A DNA stretch of 64,000 nucleotides from Gemmatimonadota bacterium (GCA_023249305.1 JAHFCU010000002.1:38584-102583); one strand, 5' to 3'; shown: positions 8,669 through 18,536, counted from the stretch's first letter. The notes: generated by a model from the sequence alone, not told the origin. Numbers and translations: made by a program.

Positions 8669-10507
8669 TCAGTAATCGACAGGCCGCAGGTAACTCTCGC
8701 CGATCGCGGCGCCGCTCAGCATCGCGACCGTCGGCAAGCGACGCTTCCAGTGCGTGCCATCCAGCCGACGACGCACCCGCTCGACCTCCTCGGCGCTGAA
8801 GCCGCGCTGTACCACTTCTTCGGGCGTCCATCCGTGCAGCAGCCAGTTGAGGATCTCGTCAGCCTTCGCGTATGTAATGCCGAAGTCGCCTTCGTCAGTC
8901 TGCCCTTGCACGAGATCGGCTGTGGCCGGCTTGTCTACGATGTCGGCCGGGATTTCCAGATGCCGGGCAAGTGCCCACACCTGCGACTTGTAGAGATCAC
9001 CGAGCGGGTTCACCGGCGGCGAATCGTCGGCATGCCAGGTGAAGTAGCCGAGCAGGCGCTCGCTCTTGTTGCCCGTGCCGAGCGGAAGCGCGTGATGCCG
9101 CGCACTCAGGTCGAATAGCGCGATCATGCGCACACGGGCCATGACGTTGCCGCGGCGCGCCGCGTCGGCCTCGGGTTCGTTCGCGAGATAGCCGTCCACC
9201 GCCATTGTGATGTCAATCGTGCTACCGGCGATGCCGAGCTTGTCGATGACGAGCTGCGCGTGCGCGAGCGAATCGGGGCTCGACAACCGGTAGGGCAGCC
9301 GCACGCCGATGACATTCGCGGTGCCGAACGCGCGGCACGCAAGCGCCGCGGTCACCGCCGAATCCACGCCACCCGAAATGCCGACGATCGCCTGTTTGAA
9401 TCCACGCCGACCGAATTCGTCGCGCAGGAACTGCACGAGCCAGCGCTCCACGAGCGGTGCGTCAATCGCCAATGGCGGGGGCATCGCGCGCCCCGCGTCG
9501 GCGGGAATGATGACCGGGAGCGCGCCGACCGGCGGGCTCCCAGTGGGCCGCTCGGCGTCGGGGACGGGCGGCGCCGCGCGCGATACGACCCGCGGCTTCG
9601 GCGACAGGCGCGGTGCATACACTGCGCGCTTCATCTCGGCCGACAGGTAGGGAATAGCAACCTTGAGGTCGCTGAGCATCGGGGCGTCCGCACGACTCCG
9701 GGCGATATCGCCGAGATCGAGTTCGGTAACCAGCAGTGCCTCGTCCCAAACCGGGGCGCGGGCGCGAACGTCGCCGCGGGGGCCCGCCACCAGCGAGCCG
9801 CCCTGGAACATCTTGCCGCCCTCACTGCCGACAAGATTGGCGAGCGTGCAGTAGACGCCCTGCTCCTCGGCGATGTCGCGGATCAGCCGCTCCCAGCGCG
9901 TAATCGTCGCCGGTCCGTCGAGTCCGTCGGTGCGCGGGTGCGTGCCCCGTGCCGTCGCCGCCGCGCTCACGAAGATCACCTGCGCGCCGTCGAGCGCCGC
10001 AATAGTGCCGGTGAGCGAATGCCAGGCGTCTTCGCAGACGAGCATCGCAGCCCGACCCCACGCCGTATCGAACGCGCGAATGTCGTAGCCGCGTTCCATG
10101 AACCGCTCCTCATCGAAGAGCGAGTACGTCGGGAGGAAGTTCTTGCGGTGCACGTGCAACAGCACCGGCTCGGCGCCACCGAGGCGCGCGTAGAGCGCGC
10201 TGTTGTACAACGTGCCGTCATGGCGTTCGTAGAACCCGACCATCACGTCAATGGTCGAGCCCGGCCGCGCGGCGGCCCGCCAATGGCCGTCGAGGGCGCG
10301 CACGACCTCGTCCGGCGTCATCGCGTTCTCGCGAATACCGCCTTCCACGAAGTAGCCCGAGAGAATGGCTTCGGGAAACTGCACGACATGGGGATGCGGC
10401 TCTAAGGCGGCAGCCTGCGCCAGGATCTCGCCCGCCCGGGCGAGGTTGGCGCTCACGTCCCCCTTCTTCGGGCGGAACTGCGCGATGGCAACGCGGAGAA
10501 TGGACAT
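8669..10507 (-). CDS. nadE: Glutamine-dependent NAD+ synthetase
   Basis: 612 residues in two domains. The N-terminal nitrilase-like glutaminase (1-290) has the Glu46-Lys122-Cys158 triad (QFPEAI, HRKNF, LVCEDAW) and releases ammonia. The C-terminal synthetase (from about 325) has the PPi-binding loop SGGVDS and the ATADLVQGQTDEGDFG block, and amidates deamido-NAD+ with ATP. Length matches two-domain NadE enzymes. The frame is open well upstream, but SILRVAIAQF is the normal N-terminus, so the ATG at 10507 is used. A strong terminator follows. It is divergent from the penicillin-binding protein gene. Confidence 0.96.
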   Translation of the reverse strand: MSILRVAIAQFRPKKGDVSANLARAGEILAQAAALEPHPHVVQFPEAILSGYFVEGGIRENAMTPDEVVRALDGHWRAAARPGSTIDVMVGFYERHDGTLYNSALYARLGGAEPVLLHVHRKNFLPTYSLFDEERFMERGYDIRAFDTAWGRAAMLVCEDAWHSLTGTIAALDGAQVIFVSAAATARGTHPRTDGLDGPATITRWERLIRDIAEEQGVYCTLANLVGSEGGKMFQGGSLVAGPRGDVRARAPVWDEALLVTELDLGDIARSRADAPMLSDLKVAIPYLSAEMKRAVYAPRLSPKPRVVSRAAPPVPDAERPTGSPPVGALPVIIPADAGRAMPPPLAIDAPLVERWLVQFLRDEFGRRGFKQAIVGISGGVDSAVTAALACRAFGTANVIGVRLPYRLSSPDSLAHAQLVIDKLGIAGSTIDITMAVDGYLANEPEADAARRGNVMARVRMIALFDLSARHHALPLGTGNKSERLLGYFTWHADDSPPVNPLGDLYKSQVWALARHLEIPADIVDKPATADLVQGQTDEGDFGITYAKADEILNWLLHGWTPEEVVQRGFSAEEVERVRRRLDGTHWKRRLPTVAMLSGAAIGESYLRPVDY

Positions 10508-10597
10508 CACTACTAAGGTCGCATACGCAGGGCAGGGGGGCAACAGAATGTACCCCTCCCCGTTCCCTTTCGCCCTCGAACGGGGTATCTGTGCAGG

Positions 10598-12604
10598 ATG
10601 CCCCGCATGATTGCCACCCTTCCGCTCCTGATCGCGAGCCTGCTGGCCGCACAACAGCCGACCGCGCCCAAGCCGTCCACGGGCGAGGTCTGGCAGATTA
10701 CGCCGCTCGCCCAGTCGTCGCAGGTGTTTGCACGCGACGGCTCGCTGATCGGAGAAATCGGGCGGGAATGGCGCATGTCGGTGCCCATCCGTTTCCTGCC
10801 GCGCTATCTCCCCCAAGCGTTCGTTGCCGTCGAGGACCAACGCTTCTACACGCATGACGGCGTGGATCTCGTGGGCATCGCGGGTGCCGTCAAGGACAAC
10901 CTGCTCGGCGCGCGGCGCGGCGCCTCGACGATCACGCAGCAACTCGTCGGTAACCTGCACCCCGATCAGGTAGACCGGCGTGACCCGTCGCCCTTCCGCA
11001 AGCTGCGTGAGCAGCGCGCGGCGCGTGAGATGGAGCGGCACTACACGAAAGAGCAGATTCTCGAGGCGTATCTTAATGCTATCCCGTTCGGCCGCGGCTG
11101 GTACGGCGTTGAGAACGCGGCGCGCCACTACTTCGGCAAGGGCGCTGCGCACGTCACGCTCGCGGAGGCCGCCTCGCTTGCGGCATTGCCGAAGGGGCCT
11201 GCGATCTATGACCCCGCACGCTTCCCGGAGCGAAATCGCAACCGGCGCAACGCCATTCTCGACCTTATGGTCTCGCAGGGCTACGTCAGCCATGAGCAGG
11301 CGGCCGTGGCAAAGGCGCAGAGCGTGGTCACGGTCGCCAACAGCGGGCTTGCCGCCAGCACCCCGTGGTTCGTCGAGGTGGTGCGCACGCAAATGGAGCG
11401 CGCCGGCATTCCGGTGGCGCAGGGCAGCTACAAGATCCAGACGACGCTCGACCCGGCCCTGCAGAACGCGGCCATGGTCGCTCTCGTCGAGGGCACTGCC
11501 GCCGTCGAGGCGCGTCCCGGATATCGGAACCCGACATACGCCAATCATCCCAAAGGCAGCACCGATTACCTGCAAGGGATGGTCGTCGCGATGGATCCCG
11601 CGACCGGCGACGTGCGCGCCCTCGTCGGCGGCCGCAACTACGCCGAGGCGCCGTTCAACCGCGCCGTCAACGGTGTGCGACAGCCTGGGTCGTCGTTCAA
11701 GCCGTTCGTGTACGCGCGAGCGATCATGGATTCGATCCCCGCCAACGCAATCGTGCCCGACACGTCGCTCGAGATCCCGCTAGACCGAGGCGTGCTCTAT
11801 CGCCCGCGCAATGCGGACGGCGGATTCCTCGGCAACATGACGCTGCGCGAGGCGCTCACTCACTCGCGCAATCCAGTGGCGGTGCAGCTCTGGCAACGCG
11901 TCACCGGTGACTCAGTGGTGGCGCTCGCGCGGCGACTCGGCATCCGGTCGTACATCGCGCCATGGCCATCGAGCGCCATCGGTGCTTCGGCCGTGCAGCC
12001 CCTCGACCTCGTCGCGGCGTTCACGGCCTTTCCGAATCTCGGTGCCGCGGTCGAGCCGCGCTTCATCTATCGAGCGGAAGACGCCGAGGGGCGCACCGTG
12101 TTCAGTCAGGGCGTGCACGTGCTGCCTCCGGCGATGTCTCCGGAGGTCGCGTTCATCGTGCGCGATCTCATGCGCGATGTCGTGGATCGCGGCACCGCGA
12201 CAGCCGTGCGCCGCTACGTGCCGTACGTCGTTCCGGTCGCGGGGAAGACCGGCACGACCGACGACAACACCGACGTCTGGTTCATCGGAGCGACCACGGA
12301 TCTCGTGGTCGGCGTCTGGCTCGGCTTCGACCGGCCGCGTCCCATCATGCCGGGTGCGGCCGGCGGCACACTCGCGGCGCCAATCTTCGGCCAGATGCTC
12401 GCGCGCTCCGCCTATGGTCGCGGCGCGCCATGGACTCCACCGCCGGGCCTCGTGACGGCCGAACTCGACCGCGCCGGCGGAACGCTCGCCGAATCGTCTA
12501 CGCCGCCGGAGCGGCGCTATTTGGAGTATTTTCTGCCCGGGACCGAGCCAGGAGCGCTGCGCGTGGATGCGCGCCGCCTGTTTGGTTGGGGTCCGATTCC
12601 CTAG
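10598..12604 (+). CDS. Class A penicillin-binding protein (PBP1-type transglycosylase/transpeptidase)
   Basis: 668 residues; a hydrophobic N-terminal segment serves as signal anchor. The GT51 glycosyltransferase domain (about 65-240) shows VEDQRFYTHDG with catalytic Glu79, GASTITQQL and the ILEAYLN block. The transpeptidase domain has SxxK at Ser365-Lys368 (GSSFK), SRN, and KTGT beginning at Lys550. It polymerises and cross-links peptidoglycan in the periplasm. It is shorter than many PBP1a proteins and has no extra OB domain. The next gene starts at the very next base after its stop, so they are co-transcribed. Confidence 0.94.
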   Translation: MPRMIATLPLLIASLLAAQQPTAPKPSTGEVWQITPLAQSSQVFARDGSLIGEIGREWRMSVPIRFLPRYLPQAFVAVEDQRFYTHDGVDLVGIAGAVKDNLLGARRGASTITQQLVGNLHPDQVDRRDPSPFRKLREQRAAREMERHYTKEQILEAYLNAIPFGRGWYGVENAARHYFGKGAAHVTLAEAASLAALPKGPAIYDPARFPERNRNRRNAILDLMVSQGYVSHEQAAVAKAQSVVTVANSGLAASTPWFVEVVRTQMERAGIPVAQGSYKIQTTLDPALQNAAMVALVEGTAAVEARPGYRNPTYANHPKGSTDYLQGMVVAMDPATGDVRALVGGRNYAEAPFNRAVNGVRQPGSSFKPFVYARAIMDSIPANAIVPDTSLEIPLDRGVLYRPRNADGGFLGNMTLREALTHSRNPVAVQLWQRVTGDSVVALARRLGIRSYIAPWPSSAIGASAVQPLDLVAAFTAFPNLGAAVEPRFIYRAEDAEGRTVFSQGVHVLPPAMSPEVAFIVRDLMRDVVDRGTATAVRRYVPYVVPVAGKTGTTDDNTDVWFIGATTDLVVGVWLGFDRPRPIMPGAAGGTLAAPIFGQMLARSAYGRGAPWTPPPGLVTAELDRAGGTLAESSTPPERRYLEYFLPGTEPGALRVDARRLFGWGPIP

Positions 12605-13810
12605 GTGCGCACACCGTTCATGCAGCTGACCCCCGTCCAGAAACTCTCCATCACGATCGGCGCCGCGCTCCTCGTGCTCGGGCTGTTCGGCGGCATGTCG
12701 TACTACTATGCGTCGCGGCTCGTGGCCTCAGACCGCGGAGTGGAGCGCGCGAACGCGAACATCGCGGCCGCGCTCAAGGTCGTCGTGGGGTGGCGGGACG
12801 GCGAACGCCTCGCGAAGGCCTATGTCGTGAGGCCGGACACCTTCACGTATACGACGCTGCAGGGTGTGCAGGCGGGCGTCGAGGACGTAGTTGACGCTAT
12901 GGCGAGGGGCACCGAGGACAATCCGCACCAACGCGGATTGATGAAGGAACTCGCGGGACGCACGGCCGCCAGCTTCTCGGTGTTCCGCACCACGATGCTG
13001 GTTCGCGATCGCGCCGGCGCGGATTCGGCGCGGCGCGTCCTTTCCCGAGACCTGCCCGCCAATGATGCGGATTCGCTGATGGCGATCCTGAGGCACTTTC
13101 GCGACGAAGAGCTGCGGGTTCTCGCCGAGCAGACGCGATTGCAGAGCGCGCACGGCGCCAACGCGCAGCGCATCATCCTGGTTGGCATGGTGCTGACGTT
13201 CCTCCTGGCCGGCGTGGCGCTGCAGCCCGCCCGCCTGGCGGTCGCTGCGCGCTTGACGTCGCATATTGTCAGGGCGCACGAGACGGCCGGCGGTGCTTCG
13301 TCGGATGCCGGCGAAGCGCAGGCGGCGACGGCGATGCAGTTGCAGTCGCTTCAGCGCGTCGTCGCCGCGCTCGCCGACGTTCGCGAGCCCACTGCGGCGG
13401 CGCAGGCGCTGATCGCCGCGGCCACGGAAGCGCTGTTACCCGTGCTCGCGTCGGTCCTCGCGCCGGACGAAGCCGGCGGGTTTGCCGTGCTCGCGTCGTC
13501 GAACGCTGCGTTCACCCGCGTGACGCCTGAACTCGCGAACCCGGTGGCGGAGGTGTTGCGCACCGGCGATGTTGCGATGGCGGAGTCGCGCGACGAGCGC
13601 GAACGCCGCTGGGGAAGCCTTGGTGCGCTCGACGAACACGGTGCGCACGGCGCGGTCTTGTTTGCCCCGCTCGTTGGGGCAAACGCGGCCACGGGTGTGA
13701 TGATCATGGCGTTCGCCGACGATCACGCCTTCGGTGATGACGAGATTCTCTTCGCTGCAACGCTGGGCCGACTGAGCGGCCCGATGTTCGCCTTTCGCCC
13801 CCCTTCCTGA
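12605..13810 (+). CDS. Membrane sensor-like protein with CHASE3-like and GAF-like regions, no output domain
   Basis: 401 residues from the GTG, or 396 from the ATG at 12620; both are possible as no good ribosome site is seen. A helix at about 15-37, a helical extracytoplasmic region (about 38-190) resembling CHASE3, a second helix near 195-212, then a cytoplasmic stretch (about 250-400) that looks like a divergent GAF domain (VLFAPLVGANAATGVM). No kinase, cyclase or HTH follows, so it may act through a partner. Placement directly after the PBP gene suggests a cell-wall-linked signal, but that is inference. Confidence 0.6.
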   Translation: MRTPFMQLTPVQKLSITIGAALLVLGLFGGMSYYYASRLVASDRGVERANANIAAALKVVVGWRDGERLAKAYVVRPDTFTYTTLQGVQAGVEDVVDAMARGTEDNPHQRGLMKELAGRTAASFSVFRTTMLVRDRAGADSARRVLSRDLPANDADSLMAILRHFRDEELRVLAEQTRLQSAHGANAQRIILVGMVLTFLLAGVALQPARLAVAARLTSHIVRAHETAGGASSDAGEAQAATAMQLQSLQRVVAALADVREPTAAAQALIAAATEALLPVLASVLAPDEAGGFAVLASSNAAFTRVTPELANPVAEVLRTGDVAMAESRDERERRWGSLGALDEHGAHGAVLFAPLVGANAATGVMIMAFADDHAFGDDEILFAATLGRLSGPMFAFRPPS

Positions 13811-13816
13811 TCCTCG

Positions 13817-15166
13817 ATGAACGTCATGACTCTCTCCGCCGGGCACCGCGCACTCCTTTTCGCGACGATCGGCCTTGCGATGACTGCTTGCGGCGACCAC
13901 ACCACCGCACCGGCCAAGCCCGGACCGCCCGCACGCATGGAGCTCACGAGCGGTGACGCCCAGTCGGCGCTCGCCGGCACCGCCGTCGCCCAACCACTTT
14001 CCGTCACGGTGCGCGATGCGAAGGGAATGCTCGTGCCCAATGCCACCGTGACGTTTGCGGTAACGGGTGGTGGCGGTTCAGTCACGCCGACGACGGCGAT
14101 CACCAACGCTCAGGGCGTGGCCGGCGACGTCATCTGGACGATCGGTACGAAGGGCGGCGATCAGACGGCCACGGCTGCGGTGGACACCGTCATCAAGAAC
14201 TTTTCGGCAACGACGCGCTCGTCGTTCACGCTCGTGCTTCGGTTCTTCGGGCCCACGATGTCTCCCCAGGCACAGACGGCGTTCACAAACGCGGCCAATA
14301 GAATTCGCGCGGCAATTGTCGGGCAGATCAACCCGGTGAATCTGCGTAGCACCGACTTGGCGCTCTGCGGTGTGAGCGGCCTGACCGACGTGCTCACGGA
14401 AACGGCGCTCGGCGTGATCATCTACGCCTCAGTCGGGCCGATTGACCTTGCCGGCAAGATCCTCGCGCAGTCAGGTCCCTGCTTCGTGCGCGACCAAACC
14501 TCCCTTCCCGTGATTGGCATCATGAAGTTCGACGAAGCCGACATCCAGGGCTATCTCACCAGCGGGCGCTTTGAGTCGGTTGTACTGCACGAGATGAACC
14601 ACGTCGTTGGTTTCGGCACCATCTGGGAAGACCTGAACCTGCTCCAGAATCCCACCTACAGATATGTGGGCAACGATACGGTCGGCACGCTCACCGGAAG
14701 CACGAACCCGCGATACATGGGGGCGGGGGCAATCGCGCAGTGTCTCACCGCCGGTGGAACCGCGAACCACTGCGCCTCCGGTGTTGGCATCGCGGTCGAG
14801 CAGTGCGGAACGGAAGGAACGGCCGACAGTCACTGGCGCGAAGTCTTCACCACGACGTGCAGCGGTTCGAGTCGCACGCCCGGGGTAGGCACGCCGGCGT
14901 TCGACGCCGAACTGATGACCGGTTACGCCGAGGCCACGGCCGCCATGCCGTGGAGTGCGATGACCCTCGCGCAATTTCAGGATCTTGGATACACTGTGAA
15001 TCTCCTCGCGGCCGACGCGTACACCGTCCCGAGCCTCATCACGCTCTCGCGGCTGCGGGCCGAACAGGAAGCCGCGGCGCAGGAGCAGCCGGCCGAAGTC
15101 GTCATGTTTCCGCGATTCACCGTCGGGAACAACGGCATTCGGGCCATTCAGCGGAGGAAGCAGTAG
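13817..15166 (+). CDS. Lipoprotein zinc metallopeptidase, leishmanolysin-like (M8), with Ig-like domain
   Basis: 449 residues. Lipobox MTAC near residue 20, then a bacterial Ig-like (Big-1 type) domain at about 38-125 (VTVRDAKGMLVPNATVTF). The catalytic domain has HEMNH with His258, Glu259 and His262, followed by GFG, then a third His in SHWRE and a Met-turn in AELMTG, the order seen in leishmanolysins. It should be a surface-anchored zinc protease. Family members in bacteria are common but poorly studied. It starts a few bases after the sensor gene and is followed closely by a small lipoprotein. Confidence 0.82.
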   Translation: MNVMTLSAGHRALLFATIGLAMTACGDHTTAPAKPGPPARMELTSGDAQSALAGTAVAQPLSVTVRDAKGMLVPNATVTFAVTGGGGSVTPTTAITNAQGVAGDVIWTIGTKGGDQTATAAVDTVIKNFSATTRSSFTLVLRFFGPTMSPQAQTAFTNAANRIRAAIVGQINPVNLRSTDLALCGVSGLTDVLTETALGVIIYASVGPIDLAGKILAQSGPCFVRDQTSLPVIGIMKFDEADIQGYLTSGRFESVVLHEMNHVVGFGTIWEDLNLLQNPTYRYVGNDTVGTLTGSTNPRYMGAGAIAQCLTAGGTANHCASGVGIAVEQCGTEGTADSHWREVFTTTCSGSSRTPGVGTPAFDAELMTGYAEATAAMPWSAMTLAQFQDLGYTVNLLAADAYTVPSLITLSRLRAEQEAAAQEQPAEVVMFPRFTVGNNGIRAIQRRKQ

Positions 15167-15168
15167 CG

Positions 15169-15510
15169 ATGCGCACTTCGACTGCACTCTGCGCGCCGGT
15201 CATCGCGGTTGTCATGGCGTGCGCCAAGACAGAGTCGGCCAAGACGCCGGCGGCTGATTCCACCGCCGCACCTGCGCTCGCACCCGTGTCCGCGCCGGCA
15301 CCGGTTGATAGTGTCGCGAAGCCTTCAGCGCCCAGCGCAGCCGGCACCCCGACCGGCACGACGATGCCGTCAACGGTCGCGAAGCCAGCGGCCCCCGCCG
15401 CCACGCCCACTCCCGCGAAGCTCGAAACGGGCGACTACGATAAGGCCACTCGGCCAAAGTTCAGGATCAACGAGAAGACGGGGAAGGTTGATACGATCAA
15501 GAAGCCCTAA
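15169..15510 (+). CDS. Small Pro/Ala-rich lipoprotein
   Basis: 113 residues. A short signal with VVMAC (Cys18) precedes a long disordered stretch of Ala, Pro, Thr and Ser, then a charged tail (DYDKATRPKFRINEKTGK). GCGGAGGAAG at 15151-15160 supports the ATG. It probably extends into the periplasm as a flexible tether. The preceding M8 gene ends 2 bases upstream, so the two are one operon. No family recognised. Confidence 0.68.
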   Translation: MRTSTALCAPVIAVVMACAKTESAKTPAADSTAAPALAPVSAPAPVDSVAKPSAPSAAGTPTGTTMPSTVAKPAAPAATPTPAKLETGDYDKATRPKFRINEKTGKVDTIKKP

Positions 15511-15663
15511 GAGGGACGAGGACGGGGTGCGGGGGCTTGGTGAAGAGGAATGGGTAGAGGGCGGAGGAACGAGAAGGGGGATGAGGCGATCGCCTCGTCC
15601 CCCTTTCTCCTCACTCCACTCGTCCCTCGTACCCAAGCCCCCGCACTCCGCCCCCGTCCCTCT
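15511..15663. repeat. Large palindromic element with GGTGCGGGGGCTTGG arms
   Basis: It fills exactly the space between two convergent stop codons. The left arm has GGGACGAGGACGGG, TGCGGGGGCTTGGTGAAG and AGGGCGGAGG. The right arm carries the complements (CCAAGCCCCCGCACTCC, GCCCCCGTCCCTC). The core at about 15573-15604 is an almost perfect palindrome, AGGGGGATGAGGCGATCG and its complement. Related sequence occurs at 36024-36162 and 63384-63440. A long RNA hairpin would form on either strand, so bidirectional termination is plausible. Confidence 0.78.
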
Positions 15664-18225
15664 TTACACGCCAACCAGCTCTTTCTTCTCCACGGTCGCC
15701 GATTCACTCACCAGCGCGAGCTTCAGCACGTCTTGCAGCGTGTCCACGAAGTGGAATGTCAGCACGCCGCGGGCTTCTTCAGGCACGTCATCCATATCCG
15801 CTTCATTGTCCCTCGGCAGGACGATGTGCGTGATCCCTGCGCGGAGCGCGCCGAGGACCTTCTCCTTCACGCCGCCGATGGGGAGCACGCGCCCGCGCAG
15901 CGTGATCTCGCCCGTCATCGCGAGATCCTTGCGCACCGCACGGCCGCTGAGCTCGCTCGCAAGCGCCGTGGCGATGGACACGCCCGCGGATGGGCCGTCC
16001 TTCGGAATCGCGCCGGCCGGCACGTGAATGTGCGTCTCGAGAGCACCAAGCCGCGCACGCGGAATGCCAAGCTGTTCGGCGTTCTTGGTGACGAACGAGA
16101 ACGCCGCGCGCGCCGATTCCTTCATGACATCGCCGAGCTGCCCGGTGAGGATCAGTGACACGGGCACGCCGCTCGCGCCGTCAGCTGGAACACCGGTGCT
16201 GCCCGACATCGTCAGCGGGCGCGTGGACGCCTCGACGAACATGATGTCGCCGCCCATCGGCGTGTAGTACATGCCGGTCGCGACGCCCACCTCGTGCTGC
16301 GCCGCAGCCTTCTCGGGGCGCACGCGCGGCCGGCCAAGGAGTTCGCGTACCTCCTCCGCCGTGATGACGCCATCGCCCTCAATCATCGTGTGCTCCTCGC
16401 CCGTCGCGATGCGCCGCGCCACCTTGCGCGCCACCTTGCCGATCTCACGCTCGAGCTGCCGCACGCCGCTTTCGCGCGTGTAGTTCGTGATGAGGTGCAT
16501 GATGGCCTCATTTTCGAGCTTCACGTTCTTCTTCGCGAGGCCGTTCTCGTCGAGTTGACGGGGAATCAGGTACGCCTTCGCGATCTCCGATTTCTCGCGC
16601 TCAGTGTAACCAGAGAATTCCACCTCCTCCATGCGATCACGCAGCGGGCCCGGGATGTTGCCGATGAAGTTAGCCGTCGCGATAAACAGCACCTCGCTGA
16701 GATCGAACGGCACGCCGAGGTAGTGGTCGGTGAACGTGTCGTTCTGCGCCGGATCGAGCACCTCGAGCAGTGCCGCCGATGGGTCGCCTTGGAACGAGAC
16801 GCCCAGCTTGTCCACTTCGTCGAGCAGAAAGACGGGATTCTTCGTGCCCGCCTGTTTCATCCCCTGGATGATGCGTCCAGGCATCGCGCCGACATATGTG
16901 CGGCGATGGCCGCGGATATCGGCCTCGTCGCGCGCACCGCCGAGCGAGACGCGCACGTACTCGCGTCCCAGCGCCCGCGCGATGGACTTGGCGATGGACG
17001 TCTTGCCGACACCGGGCGGGCCGCTGAAGAGCAGAATCGGCCCCTTCGCCATCGCCCGCGCCTTCGCCTCGCGCTTGTCGGTGATCGTGCGCTCGTTCTC
17101 GCCCGCGACCTTAGCCAGCGACGTCGTCGCGTCACTCTTCCTCTCCTTGAGCTTCGCGACGGGATACTCGCCGGTTCTGTCCATCTCATCACTGAGTTGC
17201 TGCGCGCGCAGTTGGCGCACCGCCAGGAACTCGATCACGCGGTCTTTCACGTCCTTGAGGCCGTAGTGATCCTCGTCGAGCACCGTGATGGCGCGGTTGA
17301 GGTCGAGCTGGTCGTCGGAGCGCGTATTCCACGGCAGCTCGGCGATCCACTCGAGGTACGTGCGAATCACCTGCGCTTCCATCGACTCGCGGCCGGACCG
17401 CTCGAGGCGCCCGAGTTCGCGTTCCACCTCGGTGCGTGCTTCCTTCGGCAGTTCGAGCTTCATCAACTTGGCACGCAACTCCTCGATCTCCTTGGAACTG
17501 TCCTCCTCGCCGAGTTCCTTCTGGATCGCCTTCATCTGCTCGCGCAGGAACATCTCGCGCTGCCGCTCGCCAAGCTCCTCCTGCACCTGCGTCTTGATGT
17601 CCTCCTGCGCTTCGAGCAGCGAAATGTGCCGTTGCACGTGCACGAGCACGCGGCGCAGCCGGTCCTCCACCGAGAGGTTCTCGAGGAGGCCCTGCTTTTC
17701 CGCGACGGTCAGGTCGAGATAACCGGCGACGAGGTCGGCGAAGCGCCCAGGCTCGGTGACCGAATCGAGCACCTGGTGCACGACTTCCTCGGGGAGACCA
17801 CGGCGCTCGCCGAGTTCCCCGGCGCGCTCGCGAATTTCCTTGTACAGCGCCTCGAACGCCGGATCCTTCTCGTCGAGCGGCGCCTGCTCCTCGACATGCG
17901 TCACCACGGCAGAGAGGAAGCCCTCCGCGGTGGTGTACTGCAGCGAGGTGGCGCGTAGTTCGCCCTGCAGCAACAACTGCACGCCACCCAGTCCGCGCTG
18001 AATCTGCCCGATGCGGGCGACGACGCCCATCGAGTAGAGGATCTCGGGGTTTGGTTCGTCGGTGTTGTCCTTCTGCGCCACGGCGAAAACGAGCCGGTCG
18101 TCCTTGAGCGCGGCCTCGATGGCGCGCAGTGTCCCGGGACGGCCGGCCGCGATCGGCGCCGTCAGCCCGGGGAAGATGACCGTCCCGCGCAGTGGCAGGA
18201 CGGGGAGTGTCTGTCGAGTACTCAT
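15664..18225 (-). CDS. lon: ATP-dependent protease Lon
   Basis: 853 residues. N-terminal LON substrate-binding domain (LPVLPLRGTVIFPG, residues 7-200), central coiled region, AAA+ module with Walker A SGPPGVGKTS and Walker B FLLDEVDK, and the C-terminal protease domain with catalytic Ser in PKDGPSAG and Lys in GGVKEKVLGA. It degrades misfolded and regulatory proteins in the cytoplasm. The ATG before STRQTLP is preceded by AGGAAA. The gene stands alone; the 311-base upstream gap should hold its promoter, but I could not identify a clear heat-shock site. Confidence 0.97.
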   Translation of the reverse strand: MSTRQTLPVLPLRGTVIFPGLTAPIAAGRPGTLRAIEAALKDDRLVFAVAQKDNTDEPNPEILYSMGVVARIGQIQRGLGGVQLLLQGELRATSLQYTTAEGFLSAVVTHVEEQAPLDEKDPAFEALYKEIRERAGELGERRGLPEEVVHQVLDSVTEPGRFADLVAGYLDLTVAEKQGLLENLSVEDRLRRVLVHVQRHISLLEAQEDIKTQVQEELGERQREMFLREQMKAIQKELGEEDSSKEIEELRAKLMKLELPKEARTEVERELGRLERSGRESMEAQVIRTYLEWIAELPWNTRSDDQLDLNRAITVLDEDHYGLKDVKDRVIEFLAVRQLRAQQLSDEMDRTGEYPVAKLKERKSDATTSLAKVAGENERTITDKREAKARAMAKGPILLFSGPPGVGKTSIAKSIARALGREYVRVSLGGARDEADIRGHRRTYVGAMPGRIIQGMKQAGTKNPVFLLDEVDKLGVSFQGDPSAALLEVLDPAQNDTFTDHYLGVPFDLSEVLFIATANFIGNIPGPLRDRMEEVEFSGYTEREKSEIAKAYLIPRQLDENGLAKKNVKLENEAIMHLITNYTRESGVRQLEREIGKVARKVARRIATGEEHTMIEGDGVITAEEVRELLGRPRVRPEKAAAQHEVGVATGMYYTPMGGDIMFVEASTRPLTMSGSTGVPADGASGVPVSLILTGQLGDVMKESARAAFSFVTKNAEQLGIPRARLGALETHIHVPAGAIPKDGPSAGVSIATALASELSGRAVRKDLAMTGEITLRGRVLPIGGVKEKVLGALRAGITHIVLPRDNEADMDDVPEEARGVLTFHFVDTLQDVLKLALVSESATVEKKELVGV

Positions 18226-18536
18226 CAAGTTTCCTGGGTGCCAAGGCACCCGAACGGGGGGCCGAGGAGGTGCATACCACCTCTACTTTACAGCAACTGG
18301 CGTACCACGCGCCGACCGCACGACGGGCTCTCGGCCTATTCTCGGCACTCGTAATACCCCACGAGTTGAGATACGACATAACGGCGGGTCCTGCAACTTT
18401 ATTCTGCCTCGGTGACGTAGGGATTCTGACAGAACGCACGCCACGCGCGGCGGCGAAGTTGCGGAAGCTCATTGTGTTTCCGCTGCGTCGGCAACTCGCG
18501 CGCTGACGGTGCGTTTCTTACCTTTCCCCACTCCCT
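18226..18536. other. Divergent intergenic region between lon and the protein kinase pair
   Basis: No coding frame stands out. An inverted repeat GAGGTG/CACCTC lies at 18267-18283 some 40-60 bases upstream of lon, suitable for an operator, and a TTGCTG on the minus strand is near it, but no convincing -10 partner at normal spacing was found. Promoters for both genes are expected here. Confidence 0.5.

Noticed and set aside
16294..17958. 554-codon plus-strand frame across lon
   Set aside because: Antisense to intact Lon; composition and lack of motifs mark it as a shadow.
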